A DNA stretch of 64,000 nucleotides, from NCBI GenBank assembly GCA_022695795.1, contig MU404087.1, positions 310,001 through 374,000 on the forward strand. The letters are read 5' to 3'. The notes below the pieces were generated by a model, which was given only the letters and a program-made list of their open reading frames with translations, was not told the DNA's origin and did no database searches. Position numbers and translations under genes: made by a program. Shown here one piece after another: positions 24,870-36,187 of this stretch. How positions within the stretch are numbered: position 1 is the stretch's first letter; each line of letters begins with the position of its first letter. This stretch comes from Biscogniauxia marginata. Lineage: Eukaryota > Ascomycota > Sordariomycetes > Xylariales > Xylariaceae.

Positions 24870-25485
24870 ATGTGGTCCAAGCCGACATCCCCCCCGCCGG
24901 CTCCCTTGTCGAGCCCTCTTGGGTCCGAGTTCCCCCCAGAGTCCCGGCAGCGGAGCGCAGGCCGACGCGTAGCGCAGATCGTCAAGCTAAAGCCCGAGTT
25001 CGTCTCCAAGTACAAGGAGGTCCACGCCGCCGTGTGGCCTGAAGTTCTACAACAGATCAAGGTCTGCAATATTCGAGACTGTAAGTAGAACCCCTCCTAC
25101 CGCATAAGCTTTTTCTCCTGTTAGTTGGTTACCCTACGGGCTGATAACTGCTGCTGTTGGCCTCATCTCCGCGGCAACCTGCGGAATATAGACAGCATCT
25201 TTCACGACGCCGAATCGGGCATACTTTTTGCTACATTCAAGTACGTCGGCTATGACTACCTAGGCGACATGGAGCGCATGCGGGAGAATCTCAAGGTGCG
25301 AGAATGGTGGGCTATGACCGATGGGTCCCAGGAGGTAAGGGAAAGAACTCCAGTGAATCTTGGGTCGACCATCCCCATAGCTAACTAATATTTCCTTCTA
25401 GAGTCTAGTTCCTGGGGCCAGGAATAGCGAGTCGGGAGATCCAGCATGGTGGAAGGAGGTCGAAGAGGTATTTTATTTGCCTTAA
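24870..25485 (+). CDS. L-rhamnose mutarotase family protein (RhaM/DUF718)
   Basis: Exons 24870-25080, 25192-25334 and 25402-25485 join to 145 residues; the introns (111 and 67 bp) start GTAAGT and GTAAGG. After a ~33-residue Pro/Ser-rich N-terminal extension, the core follows the RhaM pattern: RVAQIVKLKPEFVSKYKEVH, AVWPEVLQQIKVCNIRDYSI, LFATFKYVGYDY, REWWAMTD, and a WWKEVEEVFY end. The bacterial enzyme is about 104 residues and interconverts alpha and beta L-rhamnose as a dimer. His and Trp/Tyr residues in these blocks form its sugar pocket. Fungal members exist but their substrate is not established. The N-terminal extension is not clearly a targeting peptide, and a shorter start cannot be excluded. 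No other rhamnose-pathway gene is seen nearby. Confidence 0.88.
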
Positions 25486-26517
25486 CATCTCTTCGCCGTG
25501 AGAAATGCCTGGGCGATAGAACTACCTCCGAGTGTTCATATCACGCCATTAAGAACTGGAATGACTAGATAATGAGGCATCGTTTAAAAGCGTCTATAAA
25601 AAGGGGTTAATCTCTAGCTACATGTAAAATATTTATTGGCGAGAAAACCCTTAAACGGATTGATAAGCTTGGAGCCCCTAGTCCTACATGGCCTATTGAG
25701 ACGATTGGCAATGTCCTCCTTCATGAACATATATACCTGACCTGGATTGGGAAAGCATTAATACGATTCAGCAACAGTCTCTCTCTCTCTCGCCCCGGGT
25801 CCAAGGTACGAGTTTGACATCAAAGGTGTCCCGGATCCTTAACGAGGTATTATCCATAATAATAACGTGGTGATTCACCTTCCCCCAAACCCTTTTTATA
25901 CGGAACTTCCTTCAAAATTATGGCTTCAAAGCCAGCCTTTATGGTTCTCTCGAACCTTCCTATGATCATCTCATAGATCAAATTCTCGACAGTGTCACAG
26001 CAGCCCGGCTTTCCATCGCTATATACCTTGCCCTAGTTTTCAGCCCCCAGTCGTGAGATAACTCTAGGGATTCCGTGATGCTCGTCCAACAGTATTCCAC
26101 GCATAGATAACGGGGATGCTGGTAGTTGATAAGGTCAATTCCAGATTAGTACATGAATTTATTCGCGTAACTGTAAGCATAATGGCCTAGCCCCTATATT
26201 GGATTTGTACAGACTAGCACTATCCTTTAGCTACCTAGGCAATAATTCCAGTCATTGCGAGAAGGGTCTTGTTTCATGGTGCTTCTTCCTATATTTGGGT
26301 ATATTTTTCATCGATACATTGACAACAGGCTTCCGTGGGTGGTGTTGACCAATCCCGTCGTTCGCAGATGCTAATGTTGCTGTAGGCCTATAGGTACTTA
26401 GGACTCATCGCACGGGCGTTGGTCCCCGGTCCCAGTATCGAGTTGGGGGTGGTGGTGTTAGTACCTAGACTGTTGAGTCGGTAACTTGATGATGCATAAT
26501 TTAAGTGTCAATGCCGA
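25486..26517. other. Intergenic region with a possible gene relic
   Basis: Between the mutarotase-like gene and the thioredoxin. Apart from the coding-like stretch at 25850-26119 nothing is recognised. A (CT)n run is present near 25780. Confidence 0.4.
25850..26119 (-). pseudogene. Unidentified coding-like remnant
   Basis: A minus-strand frame reads SMRGILLDEHHGIPRVISRLG, one TAG (26034-26036), then GKVYSDGKPGCCDTVENLIYE and ERTIKAGFEAIILKEVPY, ending GEGESPRYYYG and TAA. The composition and lack of low-complexity sequence look protein-coding, but the frame has an internal stop and no clear start. I do not recognise the family. It may be a relic of a lost gene or an exon of a badly decayed one. 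Confidence 0.35.
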
Positions 26518-27145
26518 TCATCTCCAGCTTCTGAAGAGCCCCCCCAGGATCCCGTCGCCGCCTCCCCCACGGCCACCGTGTCTCCCCGCCTCGCGACGCA
26601 CCCACTCCTCCAGGAATTCCCTGCCAGCCAGTCTCCTCGCGTCGACGACCTTGGTCTGGACCTGAGCTTCGCCCGCGTCAAAGCTGAGCAGCGTCGGGAT
26701 CGACGTGATCATGTACGTAACACCGGCACCGTCGGCCATGAGGTCCGGGGCATCGTACTCGACGGTGCAGTAGCTGACGCCGCCCTCGGCCTCGCCCACG
26801 CCGGCCTCGATCACGGATTGCAACAGCGGCGCGACGATGCGGCAAGTTGGACACCACGAGGTTGTCCAGAGGGTGATGAGGGGCGTTCGGGATGACGACG
26901 AGAGGAGCTGGTATGTATGCAGGTCATCGGGTCGGCGGGCACTTCAAACGAGCAGGGAGGGATTGCCGAGTCAAGTCAGCCCTACCCGCGCAAGAAAGAT
27001 TGTATGGGAAAACTCACGAGGCGTAGATTTGGTTAGATGCCTGGTAGCTCCGGGATATGGAAAATGTCCGGCTTGGCGGGAGGCAGCGCAACTTGAGGCC
27101 TCGGAACCCCGGCGGGAAGATGGTGCGCACCGTTGGCCGCATCAT
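26518..27145 (-). CDS. Thioredoxin-like protein with mitochondrial-type presequence
   Basis: Exons 27145-27018 and 26941-26518 join across a 76-bp intron (GTGAGT donor, GAAG acceptor) to 183 residues. The N-terminus (MMRPTVRTIFPPGFRGLKLR...) is Arg-rich, lacks acidic residues and looks like a mitochondrial targeting peptide. The thioredoxin fold follows. The active site is WCPTC at residues 72-76, preceded by PLITLWTTS; the classic thioredoxin has CGPC. The cis-proline loop is SIPTLLSF. The C-terminus ends in a Gly-rich tail. The CPTC variant occurs in fungal thioredoxin-domain proteins of uncertain partner. Dithiol-disulphide exchange is expected from the two cysteines; mitochondrial location is inferred. 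The next gene upstream, an MFS relic, is on the same strand. Confidence 0.85.
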
Positions 27146-27447
27146 GACCTCATCAACTGGCTACCTGTGCTGCTCGATGAGTAGCCCTGTATAAGGTGGT
27201 GTTGAGAACTAAGCGTTTTCGCGAGAGGCATAAAAAGTATGGAAGATTATTAGGTGCTGTAGGGGTCGGTTGTTGATACTTAGGGCTCGAGATTTATTAG
27301 TCTTGTATGCGGGATACACCCGCATTGTTCATGTCTGGAGTGGCTTATACCACACAACGTTACGGTATTCAACATCCTGACTGGATAACACCTTTATCTG
27401 GATCTAAAAACACCGCATTTTTGAGCTACGGTATCAAATTCATAAAT
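27146..27447. other. Intergenic region, thioredoxin promoter side
   Basis: About 300 bp between the thioredoxin start and the last readable codon of the MFS relic. It probably includes sequence that once encoded the lost C-terminus of the transporter, but no homology is legible. Confidence 0.35.
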
Positions 27448-29699
27448 TCAATGGTACCATGATACCGCCATGCGCGTATCCCAAAACGCCGTCATTACAT
27501 GGAACACGTTCTTGCTCAGGTTTAAAGTAGCCAGTGCTTCTCCGGCATATTGTCGGTAGCTGTCAACACAAAACGTTATCGCTGTCGTGGACCCTAGTGG
27601 GCAGCCAAAAGAAACGATCCCGAAAAAGACCGTGGGTACGATCCAGTCATCATTTACACTCACTGACCAGCCAAAACCCATCAGCCCTATGACCGTTGTT
27701 ATTGCTACAGGTGCCGCCATTACAAGTCGGAATATAGCCACGGATTCTAATATGACAATCAACCATCCCACCGAGCAAGCGTAAATTACAGCCGACCACA
27801 GCACCAAGGGGTAGGAGAACATAATCAAGGGACGAATAGCTGCCTTCCACCACTTGTCCTGGTTGAGTCTTCCGTAATGGATCTTGAGTTGTTGTACAAA
27901 CGACTTCGGCGGTGCTTGTCGTAACACGTGGGTTTAAGCCTGGCCCCTAGTTACGGCTACTGAGTTCGATGTCGGCATCTTCTCACTTTCAATGTCCGAG
28001 CTCGGCGCATTGGGAATGTGTGAGTTTCGTTGACCTTCCGTGGTATTAAAATGATTGGTGATATGTAAATCCCAGTAACAAGGCGAATTGGAATTATGCA
28101 TTTCCGGGGTCAGAGAGATGGCCCTTCCCGAGGTTTCCAGACTCCCCGGCGTTAAGACACTACGGATTGACTGTGAGCGGCTGAAATTAGGACGAGCAGG
28201 TATGAAGGTGATATCGAGCTTCGAAGGCTCCTCTTCTGGGGAACCATCGTTGCCTCTCGCTCCCGATGGTCCTTCATGTGGCTTAGGAACGATGCTATCT
28301 GACTCATTTCTAGAGTCAAGTGTTGTTCTATGGTCAACATTCGGTGCAAACCACACGTGCACGTTCTTAGGTTGGTGTTGGGTTGGTCGTCCTGTTGCCC
28401 CTTTCTGATCTATGGTGAATTTCTCTCTGGCCTCGTCGAGCACAAGCTTCTCACTAGCAGGCGTGGCGCCATGGGAGGGTGTGAATACAGATTGTCTAGC
28501 CGAGGATCTCCTAGTAAAAAGATATGGCCGCTTGGGATTCCGGCGCGATCTGGGTGTAGGGGACCTATCCCAGAACGTCTCAGGAACGAAGAGAAAAAGG
28601 AGACCTCCGCAAAGAGCAACAACAATCGCAACTATCCTAAGGAAGAAGGTGTCCGACGATGTAGAGAAAATGCAGTTTAATTACCCACTACAGATTAGAG
28701 CGAGGTCTCTAACTTGTCGGAAGACCCACCGCCACCCAAAACGTTGAAAAATAGTAGAGCTTACGAGTGGAAACAAGTTCTTGCCTCCAAGAAGTAGTAA
28801 AGTGTAGACACCGATGCGGTCTAGATTGTATCAGCAATCAGTCCTCAGACCCAGGAAGTGTGTTCTCCACGCTGGTGTTTCCGATGGCCCGTGTCACGAG
28901 AGTAGACAGACGGTTTGGAATACACGGGGTGGAGAGGAGGTTTCACGCACTTCGAATCCGTTAGTATCTATGGTGAATATCATTCAAAAATGTAATGGGC
29001 TAAATGGATTGCCAGTGTTGGTACTAACCATGCTCTCTCATGTAAGAAGAAAATCTCAGCAATTGTAGCAGATGGGAGGCATTCTATAGGACTGACAGCA
29101 ATGCCTTGGAATATCCTGGCCAGCAAAAGCGAGGTGAAGGTTGGTGACAGAGCGCACCATACGGTTGGCACGATGAAGATAATAGCACTGAAAAGGTATA
29201 CCGGGCGTTTGCCATATAAAACAGCTGTAGGAGAGAATATAACGCAACCAATGCCTAGGCCCATCATGTATAGCCCAGTGGTAAGTGACACGTCAGCGAC
29301 GTTGATATATTCAAGAAGAAGAGCGACTAGCCTACCGCTAGCGATTTCAGTGAAGCCTGCCGCAATGATCGGGGTTATGCCACCGCCTGCCATGCAGTAC
29401 AACCCAAGGGCGAGCAAGGCGGAATCTCGACGCCAGGCCGGCCAGTTTAAGGGGTCATTGTGAGAATCATCTGGCTGAGGTTCGAGGATTATTTGGCCGT
29501 CCTCTGTCATTTTCTTCTCATCTTCCACAAGAGCAGGTCGTGATGTTGATGCTTCTTGGAAAACCCCAGTTGCAAGGGAAGAATGCGAAGTCCTAGCTGG
29601 CACATTTCGAAGCCAAAATGGTTCATTTCGACCCTGTGTAAGCAGCAATACAGAGCCTATGACATGATTGTCAATATGCAGCTCACACGTTAACATCAT
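27448..29699 (-). pseudogene. Decayed MFS transporter (HOL1/DHA1-like)
   Basis: Read on the minus strand, the first block (29699-29030) has DPLNWPAWRRDSALLALGLY, GLYMMGLGIGCVIFSPTAV..GKRPVY and LLLARIFQGIAVSPIECLP, typical of fungal 12-TM drug:H+ antiporter-like MFS carriers. Then follow GVYTLLLLGGKNLFPL, FVPETFWDR, a long central loop, and APPKSFVQQLK..GRLNQDKWWK with TM7-11. Lesions: an in-frame TAA at 27934-27936 between GQA and THVLRQAPP, in a frame otherwise continuous on both sides (likely CAA to TAA); one extra G before the first intron donor at about 29022, which shifts the frame; a doubtful second intron; and loss of the usual last ~45 residues after SKNVFH. It probably makes no working transporter. 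The first ATG could be either 29699 or the later one near 29510. Confidence 0.8.
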
Positions 29700-30779
29700 G
29701 CGATTTTAGGTAGGCATACCCGGAACTTGTATAGTTTCCCTGTCATTGAGGATTCCCATGTTCCACGTCGGTTGTCTTGTCTTCTCATTACTTCTTGCGT
29801 CACGACCAACGGTCTTGTCTGGTTCAAAGAAAGAGTTCCACCCGCGCCCCGGCGCCTGATTCTGCGGTTGCGCCATCTCTACGGATCCCTTTTTGTCATT
29901 TCAAACAATCCAGCCTCCGTTTCCAAATGCAGTGTAAAATAACTTAGGTACGAGAGTCACTTAGACTAATAAGCATAATCCCACTAATCTATGGGACCAA
30001 AAGGATCGGAGTAGTAAAGCGGGTATTAGAGGTAAGCTAGGATACGAGACATTGATATAGGTCGAGCAGAGGAAGAGGAGGACGGAATAGAGTACCTTAG
30101 TTTAGTATATCAGGTTCGACTCAACACCTGTTTGGCTGGGAAAGAAGGAGGTAGAGCTGGAACCTAGGCCTTGGATCTGGGGAAGGTGGAACAACACATT
30201 GAGAGGTTAATCATGGCCACCTACGAGATGATCTACCAGCGGCCGGTCTTCTCGACAATACAGCATATTTATTAGACAGCCAGATATGAAGGTAGGTAGC
30301 TAAGGTAGATAGACTTGAGTAGACGTGGGTCTTGAGCCGATGCTATGACAGCAACAAACCAATAGCGGAGGTAGAACATGACCGGCTTATGGGGAAAGAT
30401 GCTGTGATGTGGTCAGGAGGTGATGGGCACATGGACAAAGAGCTACCTAGGAGTTAAGCAGTTTGTCGCCGAGTCGCCAGGAATACCTGGTACTCAACTG
30501 AGAAATAATTAAGAACTATATAAGTATAAATTAACACATCGGTATATTAAATAAAATAATCATTTATCTTCATATTTATAACGTTTTAAGTTTTATATTA
30601 TTATAAACATAAAAAACATTAATTTAAATTAATAATATTAATATAAAATTATAAAAAATCGAGTAATTTATTTATTTATATAATATATTAATATTAACAG
30701 GTTTTAATTATTTTAAAATACTTTTATATATTTTTATTAATATAAATATTTATTTTATTTATAAGTTTATAATATAAAA
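29700..30779. other. Intergenic region grading into a RIP block
   Basis: Normal composition without a recognisable gene up to about 30510, then A/T-rich debris. TAGGT-type short motifs are scattered. Confidence 0.4.
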
Positions 30780-31943
30780 AACGACTTAATTTTTAATATG
30801 TAATTTATATTAATTATATTTTTATTATAACTTAGTAATTAAACGGCGTTATTTTTATAACATTTTTTAAATTAAAACTCCTTAAAATTTAAATTATTAA
30901 ATACTTTTTTATTTATTATATAAATACGCGTATTATAACTAGTTTAATTATATATATTATATTGTTTTCATTTAATTATTATTATTATTATTTAAATTTA
31001 TAAAAATATTTTTTATAATTACTTATTTTTAGTTTTATAATATTTATTAAAAATGTAATTTATTTCATAATAAAAATATTTTATATATTAATTAATATTA
31101 AAAATATTTTTATAAAATAATTATAAGTATTTATAATATAAAAATTTTAATGTTTTTTAACTTTATTTATAATATAATTAAATTATAAAAACACCTTGTA
31201 AATTATTATAAATATGTTAATTTTTTAAAATACTTAATTTATATTAAGATTAAAAAAAGCGTACGTATTATTTATATAAATATAAATAATATAATAATAC
31301 CTTTTTAAAAATTAAAGGAATTAATTTAATTACGCGAAATTTAATTTATATATTCGAAATAATTATTATAATAATAAATAATTTTATATAGTTAATTAAT
31401 TAAAAAGTCTTTTTTATAATATAAATATAATAATTATTTTTAATAATAATCTTTAAAAATTAATAAAATAATAACTCTTATAATCATTTAAAATTGAAAA
31501 GCGCGTAATTTTTTTTCTTTTTTATATATTTATAAAAATGCTTTATAAAATTTATATTAAGTTTATTTATAATTTAATTATTATTTAATATATAATTTTA
31601 CGACTAATTTAAGTTTTAAATAATATTATTAATTATTAAGTTAAATTAATTAATAATAATAAAAACTTTAAAAATATATATAATTTTATTTTTATACGTT
31701 TTAAAAATAATAATAAACATATTAATTTTTAATTAAATAATATAAATTACGTTTTAAAAAACTAAATACTTAATATAAAAAAGGTATTTAATTTTTAAAA
31801 TATAAAATTAAATAAAATAGTTTAAATAATAATAATAATTAATTAATTTTAATATAATATAAATAATTTTTAATAATTAAAAGTGTAATAATTATAAAAT
31901 TTAATTTATAAGTTTATTTTATTTACTCATTTATATAATATAT
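30780..31943. mobile_element. Partial, RIP-degraded mariner-like copy
   Basis: From about 30780 the sequence matches the families at 3840-4030 and 6050-6230 (shared ACGCGTATTATAACTA block at about 30925) and continues to a right terminus like 8160-8349. The end at 31943 is followed by TA. The left terminal repeat is not found, so the copy is truncated or interrupted. Confidence 0.6.
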
Positions 31944-32399
31944 TAATAACATTTATTTTATTATATTAAAAGTTTATTTAAAAGTTTAATTATTAATTAT
32001 TAATTATTAATTTAATTAAGTTTTAAATTAATTAATAATTAAATTGATACTTATTAAGTTAGTTAATAAGTTAATTAAAACTTATAAGTTAATTAATAAC
32101 TATAAAAAAACTAATAACTTAAAACTAATTTCATAACCCTGTTTATAGATGTGCTTGACCGGAACCTATTATTAAATGAAATTATTTTTTCTCTCGTTTC
32201 CTCTAGATATAGATACTTAGGTCATAGGTCAGCATTTTGCGCCTATCTCGCCTGTTTACCACAGCCCGTCCTACCCGAATTGTTCTTTAATTTTCAAGGG
32301 CCGAGGGACACCCCAAAAAACCAACCACCCAAACCCACCACCCCCCTTTACCGAGTTAGAGCCTAAATCGCTACATCAGCTAAGCGAATATATCGACTC
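31944..32399. promoter_or_regulatory. A/T debris, one hAT-like end, and the elp6 promoter
   Basis: The sequence ending TTTCATAACCCTG at 32141 matches the right terminus of the hAT-like MITEs at 52895 and 60042; its left partner is not found. From 32142 normal composition returns and the 260 bp before the elp6 start are presumed promoter. Confidence 0.45.
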
Positions 32400-33335
32400 A
32401 TGGCCTCAAGAATCCCACCCCTCCTTGAACCCTACCTAAGCCTTCCACCGGAGGCTTCTCTCATCCTGCTGAGTGGAGTACTGGGATCCACGACTAACTG
32501 GCTTGTCCATCGCTATCTATACACACTACTCGCACCACCGCCTACCCCCGCTGTATTTGATCAAGAAAAAAAAGGAGGTGGCGGTGACATCAATGTCATC
32601 CTTGTGAGTTTCTTGCGCGACTATGCATTCTGGAAAGATGGCGCCGGACGGCTAGGCCTCGACCTAGACATGTCAAAGAGAAAGGGTAGGTTCATCTTCG
32701 TTGATGGTCTCTCTGACCTCTTCAGTGCTTCGTCCGGTCATCAGCCAAAACCCCCTGCAACAAATGCCTCGGGTAGCAGATTGCTATCTTCTGCTACCGC
32801 ACACGCTTTGCGCAAGGAACTAGAAGATGCCATCATCCAGATTCAAGCTGTAGGCCCAGAGCGACAGACGGTCTTAGTTGTTGATCAACTGGACCTGCTG
32901 CTAGCCGCCTCGGGGGACGATTTTTCATGCAACACGTTACAGGAGACGCTACTTGATTTACGCGAGGTAAGCCGCTTATAGAATAGTAGATCATATTACC
33001 TTTCATCGTGTATTAGGTGTTAATCATGATTTCACATCACCTAGAAAGTACATTCGGCCATTATCACATTGTCCGCAGATGAGCCCCTGATTGCCTCACA
33101 AGCAACATCATTAGAAAAGGAGCACGCTGCATTTGCTTTGTCATTGGCCCATGATGCCCATCTCGTCATAAGTCTGAGGAAGCTGGACACCGGTACCGCA
33201 AGAGACGTGAGTGGTGTATTGAGAGCCACATCTGGAGGTCAGAGCTATGACAATAGCAGAAGCGTGGACGAAGGAGAACTGTTATATTTCGTGGGAGGTG
33301 ATGGTGCGGTTCGGGTATTCGAGCGAGGCCAGTAG
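32400..33335 (+). CDS. elp6: Elongator complex subunit Elp6
   Basis: Exons 32400-32966 and 33045-33335 (78-bp intron, GTAAGC donor, phase 0) encode 285 residues, close to yeast Elp6 (273). Features of the Elp6 family: an N-terminal LILLSGVLGSTTNWLVHRYL segment where a RecA-type P-loop would be but without the Walker A lysine; VILVSFLRDYAFWKDGAGRLG; RFIFVDGLSDLF; TVLVVDQLDLLLAASG; and a C-terminal LVISLRKLDTGTARDVSGVLR strand pair. Elp4-Elp5-Elp6 form a hexameric RecA-like ring that supports Elongator in placing the cm5 side chain on wobble uridine of tRNA. It is convergent with rpl37, 327 bp away. Confidence 0.88.
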
Positions 33336-33662
33336 GGCTAGTAGTCATGTATTGTATTCCCGAGATGTCTTGAACACCATGGCAACTACCACTACACCAC
33401 TACGGTCAGATGGGCTGGCTTGTCCTCAGTAGATAAGCCTCACATAGACGCCAATAAACGCACGAGCTTGGTCCATCACCAGCCAATAGTGCTTGTCAGA
33501 TCGTAATGGAATTCTTTTTTCTTTTCCCCAGAGGGAATTGCTAGCTACCATTCCCGAAACTCAGAGATGCCGTGTCTATGATGAACCAGACCAAATGCCA
33601 TAAACCTCATCATCTTGTCGTGCCAACGCCGCCGTTTTCATTTACCCCCCGATCATGCCCTT
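33336..33662. terminator. Convergent 3' region between elp6 and rpl37
   Basis: This 327-bp space lies between two convergent genes and must hold both polyadenylation regions. No gene is seen and no definite signal can be assigned. Confidence 0.45.
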
Positions 33663-34189
33663 TCAAAATAGGCCTCTCGAGTTCTTGGGGACGCCCGTCT
33701 GGAAACCATTCTTGAATTTGCGGGAGACGTCCTTCAGGTAGCGCATGCGTCCCGTGCCGACAGTCTTTCTGCGCTTAGCCTTCTCACTCCAGTTGTCTGT
33801 GGTCACCAAGTCAACTCCAACGGTCTCTAGATATTTCACGTCCTGTGTTCATAATCTCTGTTCCAACAATGGGTTACTGGCAACGTACACTTTCGGGTCT
33901 TAGCAGCGGGGTATCCGCAAGAGGAGCACGTGTGCTTCTGGATGTGGAGAGAGCGGCGTCCTGAAAATATATCGGTCAGTCGAAATAAGTCGCACTCTAT
34001 GCGCGTGGAACGACGGGTTCTCGGTTATGTTGGGGGGTCGAAATCACTAACCACATCGTCGGCACAACGTGTGCGTCTTATTGTGACGCTTTCCGAAACT
34101 CGATGTTCCCTTGGCTAATCTCGAAATGTTAGTCGATCCAATCGCGAACGTTACGAAGGAGAGGGTGTTCGGCTAGAGTACGTACTCAT
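33663..34189 (-). CDS. rpl37: 60S ribosomal protein eL37
   Basis: Four exons (34189-34186, 34114-34052, 33960-33889, 33796-33663) with introns of 71, 91 and 92 bp give 90 residues. The first exon is only ATG plus one base. The product starts [21 protein letters not shown] and has the zinc ribbon CRRC (Cys19, Cys22) and CSSC (Cys34, Cys37). It continues [20 protein letters not shown] and [20 protein letters not shown], nearly invariant in eukaryotes. All splice phases close exactly and no residue of the core is missing. eL37 is a small rRNA-binding protein of the large subunit near the exit tunnel. A split immediately after the start codon is common in fungal ribosomal-protein genes. It is divergent from atg3. 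Confidence 0.95.
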
Positions 34190-35029
34190 CTTGACGGCAA
34201 GACTATGGGAGACAATATAGTTAGTAGGATATAACCTACGATCTGGAATAGAAAGCTGTACCTTTAATGCGGTCTGTCTGGACAAGAGGGAATGTTGGTG
34301 TTGCTTGCTAGTGGATGTGTGTGTATGCAAATGCTGTTGCGAATTTTGGCTTGATTTTTCGTGGGAGCAAAGCGAAAAGCTAACCGAAGAAAAGCCGAAA
34401 ACCAGAGAGCCCTATGGTGTAAATAATTGATTAGTCATTGCGTTAGGGGGTGATTTGGGTATGGGACCTCATGGACTGTGCGTCCCAAGCAACCTGAGTG
34501 GTTTATCGGAGATAAGATAACCTTAACATGAGGTCCCACTGGGTCTCTTTGTACTGTGTTGCAAACGGCCTGCCAGGTTGCTATCCTTCTGTACAGTGCG
34601 TATCTAATATTGGTACGTCCCACCAGGCCGTTGTCGGGAGAGCTTTGGGTATCACAGTGCGAAGGTGCCAGCTTTGCCCCTCATACTAGCTCACACGCTC
34701 ACAGCTCCATCCTTCTCTTATCCCGTCACCGTCCTGCTATCCTCCTTGTTGTGTTCTAATCCTGGCGCCTTAAAGCATGTGACGACATCTATCTGCCTTG
34801 TGCCATGTCAACGTGAGTGAAGGTTGCTTAGGACATCTGTTTCCATTACCTATTCCCCGTATCACCTCAGATCGTTCCATCTTCTATACTTTCCCTTCTT
34901 TCGCTCGCTATCACCATCCCCTGCGCCTTATATTTCTCTGCTTACCAACCTACCTACCTACTTAGTATCTCGCCTAGGACGAGCTCTTAAAACAATAACT
35001 TCCCACGACACAAACGTGCCATCGCCAGA
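34190..35029. promoter_or_regulatory. Divergent promoter region rpl37 / atg3
   Basis: These 840 bp separate two divergent genes. The atg3-proximal 150 bp are pyrimidine-rich (CTTCTTT and CCTACCTACC runs), typical of fungal core promoters. No individual site is claimed. Confidence 0.45.
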
Positions 35030-36187
35030 ATGAATATCTTCTACTCGACCGTCAACACCATCCGCGACAAGTACACTCCCGTCAGCCATACCTCCACCTT
35101 CCGAAAGACTGGCCAGATCACGCCCGAGGAATTCCTAGCTGCCGGCGACTACCTTGTCTTCAAGTTCCCTACCTGGTCTTGGGCCGATGCCGACTCGGAA
35201 TCCAAGCGCGTAAGCTACCTGCCGCCTGGAAAGCAGTTTCTCGTCACTCGCAATGTTCCTTGCAATCGCCGCCTCGATGAGGACTTCGCCGGCGATGCGG
35301 GCCACGAGGAGGCTGTTGTTGGTGATGGGGATGACTTCAAGTCCAAAGGCCATGCTAATGATGATGATGGATGGCTGCGCACCGGCGGTCTCAGTAGCTC
35401 GCAGCCTTTGAAGGCAAAGGATGTTCGGACAGTCGATGATGCCGGCAATGTCGGGGACAGTCTAGATGATGAAGATGAAATTCCGGATATGGAGGACGAG
35501 GATGATGACGAAGCTATCATCCGAGATGCCGATGCGCAAAAGAAGATCGGGTAAGTTGACCAGTCCCTTCCGCTACGCTGTCGTGCGCAGCAGAGATGCT
35601 AACATCACATCTTGCCACAGCGCCCGCAGAACATACACTCTCTATATCATGTACTCGCCCTACTACCGAACACCGCGCCTGTACTTGTCTGGCTACAGTG
35701 AGGGCCAGCCCCTTGCCCCCCAGCTTATGATGGAGGACATCGTCGGAGACTACAAGGACAAAACTGTTACGTTGGAAGACTTTCCTTTCTTCGCCAATAA
35801 CGTCAAAATGGCCAGCGTCCATCCTTGCAAACACGCTTCAGTTATGAAAACCCTACTAGATCGTGCTGATGCCGCCCTAAAGATCCGACGGGATAAGATG
35901 AAGTCGGGCAAGTCGGTAGGCAACGATCCGGGCATGGAGGGCTTGGTGGACGAGATCAACAAGTTGGATGTCAAGAGCGCGGAAGCTGCTGCCGAATCGA
36001 GCAACGATGACTGGGAGGAGGTCGAGGCAGAGGACCAAGAGGTGGCTATCCGGGTCGACCAATACCTCGTTGTATTCCTCAAGGTAGGAAGCGAACCACC
36101 CTCTCTAAATAGCAGATACTAATTTCGTCACAGTTCATGGCCAGCGTGACTCCTGGCATCGAGCACGATTTCACGATGGGCGTATAG
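35030..36187 (+). CDS. atg3: Autophagy E2-like enzyme Atg3
   Basis: Exons 35030-35550, 35621-36083 and 36134-36187 (introns 70 and 50 bp; GTAAGT and GTAGGA donors) encode 345 residues. The N-terminus [18 protein letters not shown] is the amphipathic membrane-sensing helix of Atg3. [20 protein letters not shown] and [10 protein letters not shown] follow, then an acidic flexible region, and the E2 core [20 protein letters not shown]. The catalytic motif is HPCKHA, with Cys at about residue 243. The C-terminus [17 protein letters not shown] is diagnostic. Atg3 takes Atg8 from Atg7 as a thioester and passes it to phosphatidylethanolamine on the phagophore. Nothing looks broken. Convergent with the azgA gene. 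Confidence 0.95.

Noticed and set aside
32400..36187. Possible functional cluster of elp6, rpl37 and atg3
   Set aside because: Orientations are mixed (convergent and divergent), and the three act in unrelated processes; adjacency looks incidental.
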